From Chinchilla lanigera (lineage: Eukaryota > Chordata > Mammalia > Rodentia > Chinchillidae): a stretch of 64,000 nucleotides of DNA. Each line of letters opens with the position of its first letter. Within the stretch, counting starts at the first letter, position 1. The DNA is taken from contig NW_004955417.1 of NCBI RefSeq assembly GCF_000276665.1, positions 25,279,106 through 25,343,105 on the forward strand, in the 5' to 3' direction. This document shows, one piece after another, positions 56,364 to 64,000 of this stretch. Under the pieces are notes generated by a model. The model was not told where the DNA came from. It searched no databases and saw only the letters and a list, made by a program, of their open reading frames with translations. A program made the position numbers and the translations under genes.

Positions 56364-56749
56364 CTGTGGAAAGAGAAGGAGAAAGATCTCAGAGACAAGG
56401 TTAGCATCACTGGGAGAAGTCCTTGCACAACAAGAGATGCAAACCCTCCATGACCCATGTTAATGTGTCGCTTTAATTGTATGTGGGGGCGGGATTCATA
56501 TTTCAGAAAGTGACACGCAACTGGACAAGCACATCTCAGGGCAGACTTCCCTGCTAGGTCGAGGTCTTCTCCTCTGAAAAGGAATTCCTGCTTCGCAGCA
56601 CCAGGGCACTGCTAGGCACATTGCCTCACGGTCCCCTAAATGGTTCTTTTGAAACACCGACTTCATTTATTTGCAATTCAATGTCAGCAACTAAGGTGGA
56701 CATTTGGGGCTCTTACTGTAACTTCCTATTTATCTGCACAATTTAAACA

Positions 56750-57125
56750 GGTCACCATCCACTTTAAGATGAATCTTCCACGTGATATTCACACACAGTG
56801 GAGTACTACCCTGCCACAAAGAAGGGTGAATTTGGGTCACTTGTTGGCAAGTAGATACACTTTGGGACCATGATATTAAGTGAAATAAATCAGACACACA
56901 AGCTTCCAAAGCGCATGGGCAACCCAAAGTATAAATAAAGAGCAAAATAAAAGACAGATACTAGGAAAGGGAGGTGGATCTTTTGCAAATGGGAAAAGGA
57001 CCACGAGGTGGGTTAAGGAAGGACATGTGAAAAGAATGACAATGTGCGACTCCCCATGAGGAATGTGATCATTATGCACGCCAGATACGGACTAATAAAA
57101 TTTTTAAAATTTTAAGGTATTTAAA
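56750..57125 (+). repeat. L1 3' end, 5'-truncated
   Basis: The phrases gatattcacacacagtggag, tactaccctgccacaaagaa, gggtcacttgttggcaagta and ccatgatattaagtgaaata are the end of L1 ORF2. A 3' UTR follows, ending actaataaaatttttaaaat. Confidence 0.85.
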
Positions 57126-58134
57126 TACAAAAAAGATGAATATACTAGACCATTGAGCTATGTTTTCAAAGGTAGTTTGTTTTCCTGGTAATCTCCGGGG
57201 TCTAATTACATAGGTGGCTGCTCCTTCCCAGGCCTGGGGGGCACACACATCGTCCAGGTTCTCACTACCAGCAAACAAAGATTATTTTAGTCAGTGCTCT
57301 GACCTAGCTATGTAAATGATGGCTGTGTAAAAACAGGATTATATTATCTGCAGGTCTGCTCTGGGGGCAGGGGTTGTGGGGAGAAAGAGGAGACTGTAGG
57401 TTGTTTGGATTTTGTTTTGTTTTCAAAAGCTTCTTCAGTCTATCATTATGGAATCAGCAGCGTTCAGAAGGCCCAGCTGTCTGCTCAGCCCTCTCGGCAG
57501 CAGAGCCCTCGCGCACAGCTGTCCCTGTTGCTAGCTGCACAGGAGGCTCCGGAGAAGATTTACTAGGAAACATTCCTCAGCATCTGCTCGGAGGTGCTGA
57601 AAATGCACAACGCCTCACAGCATGAACAGCCGCACTCCACAGCCTCCGCTCAGACTCGGTTCTACGGCTATGAAGTCCGAGCTCAGATGCAAACTCCAGG
57701 CTACTGCCGTGGCGTCACGTTTCTGCTGTATCCTTCCACGGAAAATAAATAACAGGAACAGGAATGGATCGGCTGATTGCGCAGACCCCCAGCCTGTTAG
57801 AGGAGCTCTGGGGGCGACTGGTCTCCCCCAAGCCTCACTAAGCCAAGGAGCTTTAGTAGGCAGTGAGCTGCTCACAGGAAACAGGACAGATGGGACCGGA
57901 CAGGAAGTGCCAGGCCACTGAGAGCAGCCCGGGCTGTGAACCTCCACACGCTCCGGCCTCATAAACCTCAGTCCTCAAAGGGACCCAGCATGGTCAGCTC
58001 ACGCTCTTTGATAGTGAAGACATAAAAACAGGCATGGCAATGCTGTACTCAGCCGGATCCCTGTACTCAGAGAGCCATCAGGAAGCAACAAATGGCTGCG
58101 TCCATGTTGGGGCACCTGTGGGAAGCTCCTCAAG

Positions 58135-58290
58135 GGCAGTGACAAGAATCGGCCTATCTGGGTTCAAATCCCAGCTCTGCCACTTCTGAGTCATCTCCCT
58201 CCAAGCCACTCCCCTCACCTCACTCTGACATTTGACCTTTGCCATCTACAAAGGAGATGCAAACACACATCCCACGGGACCACAGTGTGT
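58135..58290 (+). repeat. MIR SINE fragment
   Basis: The core tctgggttcaaatcccagct, ctgccacttctgagtca and gacctttgccatctacaaag is MIR. Confidence 0.75.
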
Positions 58291-58589
58291 GTGAGACACG
58301 GTCGTGCACATATTCGGTTGAACTAGCAATGTGAGGAGACACAACTGTTGTGCCTGATACATCCACAGCTCTGACTGCGTGCTCACCCCAACTCAAGGCA
58401 ACACAGAGGGAACCTCTCCTTCAGTCTCCCCCAAACCCCACCTTACAGGTAAGGAGGATGAAACGGAGTGCTGAAGTAGCCTCACCCCGGCACACCTGGC
58501 AGAGCTGGGGTTGGAACCCGTACATCTGGTTGCTGCCTTCAACACCCCCACTTCCTCCGTCTGCCCCAAGATGAAATTACACACGGGGC

Positions 58590-58770
58590 CGGGGCTGGGG
58601 CCGGGGCTGGGGCTCAGTGGTAGAGCATTTTCCCAGCATGAGCAAGGAACTGAGTTCTACCCTCAGCACCATGGTAAGAGGAGGAGGAGGAAGAGAAAGA
58701 AGGGGAAGGAGAAGGGGAAGAGGAAGAGGTGGAGGGAGCAGAAGAAGAGGGGAAGAAAGAAGAAAGAAAT
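58590..58770 (+). repeat. ID SINE with expanded (GGA)n/(GAA)n tail
   Basis: A short ggggctggggcc repeat precedes ggggctcagtggtagagcat and aaggaactgagttctaccct. The tail has become a purine repeat of about 90 bases (gaggaggaggaagagaaaga). Confidence 0.88.
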
Positions 58771-59699
58771 CACATATGGCAGTGTTTGAAGAGCACCAAA
58801 CATTGCATTGTCGGCAGCTATTATTTCATAGACGCCCAGCTTTTCTCCTATAAAACAGCCTCCCCGTCACATTTTAGGATGTCAGAAAAACCTCTCAAAA
58901 CAGACAAACTCTCTTGCAGAAGCCCAACAAGGCGAACACTAAAACCAGAATGCATCTGAAGGACTTGCACCAGGCAATGGTGACAGCCACCTTTCTCCCG
59001 GAGCAGAGAGGAGCCACAGGGGACAGGGAAGGACAGGGAGGGAGTGCGGGAAACATCGCCGCTCTGTTTATTTCACAGCGTTGCCTGCAGCCAGCCTTGG
59101 ACCGCTTCCCACTGGTACTGGCACAGGAATGTAATTTGGGAAAAGTTGAACTTTCCAAAACCCTTCGGCTTGGTGTCAATGGTTTCTTATTCCCAAGGCT
59201 AAAAACTTTAAAGGAACATTTTTTACCCAAAATGTAGTATCTCAAATAAAACAATGGACTTCTCAGAACCAAAGTAGGTGGCACCTTTTAAAAACCTTAG
59301 CACAAATCCATTCATGTCAGCAGTATATCATAACCTGAACGTATAAAACTGAAGCCACAAGCTTACCCCTGTTCATTTTTAATCTCTCAGAATATCCGCC
59401 AGCCCCCCTTCTATGATTCCCTCCTGGGTTCTGCAAATCACTTGGAAAAAGAGGACAAATCCTTCCGAAAAGCTCCTGGGAACTGTCAGGATCCAAATGG
59501 TTCTGTCAGACCCCGTTTTAGGCTCTTGAGGTCCCGCTAAGGGATCCACCTGGATTTGTTGTTTAAAAAAAAACAAAGTCTCCTCTTGTCAACACAAGCG
59601 TACAGGTACAAACATGCCTCCCCAAATTACATGTAATTTCCACATGATAAAAACAAGAGCAAATATTTGTACCACACTACTTGGCCAGGAGCCACTCCA

Positions 59700-59850
59700 G
59701 GTAATATAGGTAGATCAATTTCCACAACTCGGTGAGACACACACTGCCAGTTATCATCCCCATTTTTTCAGATGACAAAACTGAGGCTCAGTGTTCACAT
59801 GATTGACTTCAGGTCATTTGGCTAAGTGGTACAAGAGCTCAGGTTTTGTT
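59700..59850 (-). repeat. MIR SINE, antisense
   Basis: The plus strand shows atccccattttttcagatga, caaaactgaggctcagtgtt and ggctaagtggtacaagagct, the reverse complement of a MIR 3' half. Confidence 0.75.
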
Positions 59851-59929
59851 TTAATCGTCCCCGTTTGCAGAGCACGATGCTCACATTCATTGCAGGCAGC
59901 TGGTGCGTGCACAGCACACCTCTTCGCTC

Positions 59930-60340
59930 TTGCTCCACTTCCTCCCCTCACTCTGTCTTTTGGTCTCCTTCCTTTTTGCAAAAGTTCTATCTCTCCACTT
60001 CCTATTATCTAGCTTTGATTTTGCTCTACAATTCATTTATTGTTTGGGTTTCTCCTCTAAGAGAAGCCTGTGATATTTAAGTTCATGTGTCTAATTCATT
60101 TCATGCAGCATTATGGTCTCAAGTTGCATCCATTTTCCTACAAGTGAGTCAAGTTTATCTTTCTTTATGGCAGAATAGTGCTCCATTTTGTGTAAATATA
60201 TTTTCTTTATTCATTCCTCTGTTGATGAACACATAGGCCACTTCCAAGATGTAGCTATGGTGAGTTGTGCTTCTATAAACACAGGAATGCTAAGATTTTT
60301 TTTTCCCAAGTATTCCAGTTTTGGAGAACAAGTCCTTACC
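59930..60340 (-). repeat. L1 3' end, antisense
   Basis: The reverse complement of L1 ORF2/3' UTR is clear: tatggcagaatagtgctcca, ttcattcctctgttgatgaa, cacataggccacttccaaga and ttgtgcttctataaacacag. It ends about 50 bp from an ENPP2 exon. Confidence 0.85.
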
Positions 60341-60392
60341 TGTTCCACCGTACTATCACCCTAACCATTCAGCACTTTAAGAATCAACTTAC

Positions 60393-60518
60393 ATTTAGCA
60401 TTATTGTTAAACTTGGGCCGGATTCTGCCCAGAGTTCCCGGCACTAAGGTAATATCATCCACGTTGGTCAGATAATTGCTTAGAAACTCAGTTCTTTCAC
60501 AGGTGACATCTTCCATTC
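60393..60518 (-). CDS. ENPP2: ENPP2 coding exon, residues 360-402 (phosphodiesterase domain)
   Basis: The exon is 126 bp, entering in phase 1 to complete Gly360 and leaving one base of Tyr402. The acceptor is ccctctccacag and the donor gtaagt. The translation runs [20 protein letters not shown] and on to [11 protein letters not shown], which follows autotaxin closely. It belongs to the alkaline-phosphatase-like phosphodiesterase fold. Arg-Pro before Lys395 differs from the human Arg-Ser (human sequence from memory). Confidence 0.97.
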
Positions 60519-60571
60519 CTGTGGAGAGGGAAAGAAAAACAAGCATTTTCATGCAGCGTTAAAATTAAATC

Positions 60572-60676
60572 CTGGGCTGGGAAAACAGCTCAGCGGCACA
60601 AGCGCCTGCCTGGCAAGCACAAGGTCCTGAGTTTGATTCCCGGTACCAAAATAAATAAATAAATAAAATAAAACTA
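60572..60676 (+). repeat. ID SINE with (AAAT)n tail
   Basis: The sequence ggctgggaaaacagctcagc, gcctgcctggcaagcacaag and gtcctgagtttgattcccgg has an intact B box and ends in a short aaat-unit tail. It looks like one of the youngest SINEs here. Confidence 0.9.
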
Positions 60677-61086
60677 AAGCCTTAAAACCTTCACACAGAC
60701 ACCAAAGATGACATCCAGGCATCTACTTAGTTTTCACAACCTAGCAGGTAGAACCCTCACATTTATGATTCTTTAACTTGACTTGAGATGTTTTTTAACA
60801 CTTCTTTCCAGAACCTTCCACTGGGCTCTGATTCAGCCTTATCATCTTGCAAGCCCTAGAAGGTTCAGAAATGCATCCTCACAATTATCATTTTAAGCTA
60901 TTGAGCAAGAACAGCAAAACAAAGGAAGTAGCCATGTCTGTAAAAAAACAATTTATAGTCATTAGGAAAAAGATCTGGTCCTTGAAAGAAAGTCCTAGAT
61001 TGCTTAAAACTCTTCCAGCTAAGGAGGGCATAAATAACTGAAATATACAGTTCGTTGTCTTTCACAAAATCTCACTTTTTCGCGCT

Positions 61087-61128
61087 TTCTCTCTCTCCCT
61101 CCCTCCCTCTCCCTCCCCACCCCTCCCA
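61087..61128. repeat. Pyrimidine (CCCT)n tract
   Basis: The run tctctctctccctccctccc and following bases is a short low-complexity tract. Confidence 0.9.
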
Positions 61129-61542
61129 TCTTGAGTATAATCAGCAGCCCTCTCTCCAGTAGCCTTGAATACCCCGACAAAACAATACTGCCAATGAGAG
61201 ATGAGAAAGCAAGACGTCAGCTCCCAATGACCACCCAAACTGAAGAACAAAATAATGCTAGATGAAAACAAGTTGAAGCAGTGTAATTAGCCAGAATCGA
61301 AAGCTAGCAAGTACCACACAGAAAGTGTTGTGTAGGGAATTTTTTTAACCAACTAATGTGCCTCTCCCACCCCAAAATATGTTTTTTGCTCTCCCTCAAG
61401 AAGAACTCCTTAATCAATATTTTTAAAAAGAATAAAAACAAAAACTTAAATCTTAGAATTACAGACTAGAGTAGCTAATAGAGACCGTCATTGTCATTGG
61501 AGGAATTTAGAAGATGACATGGAATTAGAAAGGTTTAATGTA

Positions 61543-61969
61543 CTGTAATCCCCCACAAATCCAGTTTCATTCACCATGGTCTGGTTACCCGTGGTCCACT
61601 AGCAGTACAAAAATGCTAATGAAAACGTCCATAAATAAAGAATTTCTGGTAGTGTGATGAAATCTCTTGATACTCTGCTATATCCCACCATTGTCCAGCA
61701 TAGCCACACCATATATACCATCCACCCCATAATAGTTGGGAGAGAAAAAGGGAGGGATCATGTTCACATAACCTTTATTTAAGTATATTTTCCTGATTGT
61801 TCTATTTTATTACAGCTATTGTTCACTTTTCACTGTGCCTAATTTATAAATTAAACTTTATTATTAGTACATATGCATAGGAAGAAAGATGGTGTGTATA
61901 GGGTTAGGTGCTGTTCACCTCCAATGGTAGCCTTGGAACACACTTCCTTTGGATAAGGGGAGATTACTG
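61543..61969. mobile_element. Tigger/pogo-type nonautonomous DNA transposon
   Basis: The left end ctgtaatcccccacaaatcc and the right end ggataaggggagattactg are imperfect inverted repeats, and TA precedes the left end. Internal phrases (gtctggttacccgtggtcca, gcctaatttataaattaaac, agccttggaacacacttcct) agree with Tigger elements. No transposase frame remains. Confidence 0.75.
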
Positions 61970-62132
61970 GGTTGCACTGCAAGTGTACAAATACTCTCTA
62001 GAAGGAAAAACAGGTATTCTGTGAAGAGTGACCTAAGATTTTAGACTAAAGATATATAAGCCAGAGCAGCCCATATTTGGTAAAATTCAAATGACCACTT
62101 CCTAGAATCCCAGATCCATATCCTCCATCCTT

Positions 62133-62198
62133 TTGGTAGTGGTGGTGGTGGTTGTTATTGTTGTTGTTGCTGTTGTTGTTGTTCTTATTGTTGTTTAG
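62133..62198. repeat. (TTG)n trinucleotide repeat
   Basis: The run ggtggtggtggttgttattg and following ttgttgttgctgttgttgtt is a microsatellite. The Asn/His-rich minus-strand frame comes from it. Confidence 0.93.
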
Positions 62199-63429
62199 CA
62201 TAAATTGGAGTGGAGAGAAAAACATATTCCAATGTAGCACAAAGATTATGTACTTTATCCATGAATATTGAAACTCTGAGGAAGAAAAATTAAAACAAAT
62301 AGCTAATTAAATTAAATAGCTACTGTGTTCTAGTATCAGATCAGTCCAAGAAGGGAGTGTCCAAATACATATGAATAGAAGGCTGGGAAGATCTTCATTC
62401 ATTACCGTCTAGGCAATCACATAAGCTACTCCAAGGATGAACAATGTTCTCAACACTTCTGAGCAACCTGAACTTAATCACCTGTGTCACAAGCTCCAAA
62501 TTCTGTCTGTATGTGTTGCTCTCCACTAAGTCAAATCCATGAAACATAGCTGTGTAAGGGTAACAGTGAATTCCCTCGGGGAGCAAGTTAGTCCTCACAG
62601 GTTTTTTTCCTTGTAGTTTCTCAGAGATGTTCTAGAAGGTTCTGGAAAGAAAACCTCAGCCCAGAACAGAAAGAGACTAAGGAAATTCACCAGCCATTCT
62701 AAATGGATCTGGCCAAAGAATCAACCACTTTTCATCTTCCAAACTACACTAGAAGGGAGTAGTCCCAAATTCCAAGGTCCTTATTTCCATTTGATAGTTC
62801 TGGAATGCAGTGTCTGTGAAATAATATGCTCTATGAGTTGCCCCCCTCAACCCTATAATCATACCATATTTATAATGATCTTGATCACCTCAAAAAAGTG
62901 GTCATGAATTTTTCTACCTAATGAGGTGATTTAGAAAAACTGCTTCTTCCTATCTTTAATATCTTCTGGATAGCAGAAAGGCCCTCTGTCTCAGTCTTGA
63001 ATTCCCTCAGTGAATTTTGAGGAACCATTGATTTATCTGCACTTTCTTTGCCCCACCTCCTGTATTTAGAGCTTTTTTTAAGCACACAAACTCTGTGGGC
63101 CCCTTTTGATGATATGATCCACAGAGAAGGAGCTTATCACCTGACATGTCACATTCACAGATGAAGTCACTGATATCATCAGAGCAATATCCATGACATT
63201 TTAATAAGAGATAGATTTTTACAGAAAGTGCTTTCCTACAAAGAAAAGGAGAATATAGAAGTCCTTCCTTCTGATTAAAATAAACCCAGGCCACCTCAGG
63301 CTGTCTCAGAAAAGGACAAAGAAGTAAGGAATAGGACCTTGGATTCTAAGGGCTAGGATTCCATTACTCAACACCTACAGAATGCCCTACTTCTCCATTT
63401 ATGAGCAAAGAAAAGGAACCAAGCTTTAC

Positions 63430-63538
63430 CGTGGTCTCCAACAAAGATGACATTCGCACACCGGTGCAGCTTGAGTTGCTTCAGTCCATCCATGAGTTGC
63501 CCCATAGTTCTGTCAATATCCCTCAGTGGGTTTGTCAT
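63430..63538 (-). CDS. ENPP2: ENPP2 coding exon, residues 324-360 (phosphodiesterase domain)
   Basis: The exon is 109 bp, with acceptor ttttttccag on its right and donor gtaaag on its left (minus-strand reading). It opens exactly on an ATG codon, MTNPLRDID, which is an internal Met324 and not the translation start. It ends within the codon for Gly360 in VIFVGDHG. Asp358 and His359 in that motif are ligands of one catalytic zinc. The alternative alpha-isoform exon, rich in Lys and Arg, would sit between this exon and the previous one. I see no such sequence in the 462 bases that remain to the window edge. Confidence 0.97.
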
Positions 63539-64000
63539 CTGGAAAAAAGACCATGTTAGACCTCACAGGCTTTGTTTGTTTGTCTCTTTCCTTTTCAGTT
63601 TCCACAGAGCTTCTACCCTAGAACATTCTGGAAAGAAAACTTCAGGCCCAGAGGCAGAGCTTTGTCTAGGGGAGAGGTTCCTGCCATTTTAAAGGGAAAT
63701 CTGGTCTCAGCACTTTATATTCTTTCTGGAAAATTAAAACTGTTCCTCATCCAATCCCTGTTATGATTCTTTGACATAAGAATATCAGAAATGTAACTGA
63801 GAGCAATTATTTTTGTGAGGCAAAGTGACTTTTCTAAAATGTAAAGACGTTCTGAAAATCCAAAGAGTTTTAAGAGTGACCATGAAGTCAGATGGATAGT
63901 TTAAGTCCTTTACCTTCTACGGAAAATCACATTAGGGTCTGGACCATGGTAAGAAGATAGTGGCTAAGTGAACCGAGAGGAATTCTGAGGTTAAGAGCAC

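Larger units (their letters stand above)
56364..60392 (-). other. ENPP2 intron (4.0 kb)
   Basis: The intron contains an L1 3' end (56750-57125), MIR relics (58135-58290; 59700-59850 antisense), an ID element with a purine tail (58590-58770) and an antisense L1 3' end (59930-60340) that stops just short of the exon at 60393. The part from 57300 to 58130 shows nothing specific. Confidence 0.8.
60519..63429 (-). other. ENPP2 intron (2.9 kb)
   Basis: The contents are an ID element (60572-60676), a pyrimidine tract (61087-61128), a Tigger-type transposon (61543-61969) and a (TTG)n run (62133-62198). The stretch 62200-63420 shows no gene or clear repeat. Confidence 0.8.

Noticed and set aside
63539..64000. 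Search for the alpha-isoform exon of ENPP2
   Set aside because: No Lys/Arg-rich coding stretch with splice sites is visible; it probably lies beyond the window.

Overview
The window is mammalian nuclear DNA, almost certainly from a rodent. It has split coding exons with GT/AG junctions, very low coding density, and many interspersed repeats. The repeats include 7SL-derived B1 SINEs carrying the rodent-type internal duplication, tRNA-derived ID-type SINEs (alone or fused behind a B1), MIR and L2 relics, 5'-truncated L1 pieces, a MaLR-type solo LTR and a Tigger-type DNA transposon. I cannot name the species. The B1/ID mix and the absence of obvious B2/B4 copies argue against mouse or rat and would fit a squirrel-, beaver- or kangaroo-rat-like lineage (inference).

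The one gene I can support is ENPP2 (autotaxin, secreted lysophospholipase D), on the minus strand from about 29.3 kb to the right edge. Fourteen constitutive coding exons can be joined in frame. They encode residues 324-862 plus the stop, counting so that the total equals the 862-residue rodent protein. The joined frame places the known landmarks at their published rodent positions: Asp358, His359 and His474 of the two-zinc site, glycosylated Asn410, Asn524 and Asn806, the Cys413/Cys805 interdomain disulfide, and the Asp739-Asp747 EF-hand-like calcium loop. The first 323 residues (signal peptide, two somatomedin-B-like domains, first half of the phosphodiesterase domain) lie beyond position 64000. 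The gene's 3' UTR ends near 29.31 kb.

The largest intron (39397-49448) holds a recognisable copy of the alternative exon of the gamma (PD-I-alpha) isoform, about 42291-42365. It is open in the right frame, but no AG is visible at the expected 3' splice site and its 5' splice site is weak, so the exon may be lost or altered here.

Positions 1-29300 lie 3' of ENPP2 and show no convincing gene. This stretch contains a retroelement-like block with nested tandem repeats (about 160-950), a 142-bp sequence present twice without net gaps 2,730 bp apart (3947 and 6677), an LTR, many SINEs, an L1 3' end, a perfect CTCF-consensus match (1958-1971) and a GC-rich segment with an open frame that begins like a signal peptide (26208-26684). 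A possible unnamed repeat family, with a GC-rich 85-bp tandem at one end and repeated AT-rich units plus an A-rich tail at the other, is most complete at 41005-42200, with a related 3' end at 29050-29250.
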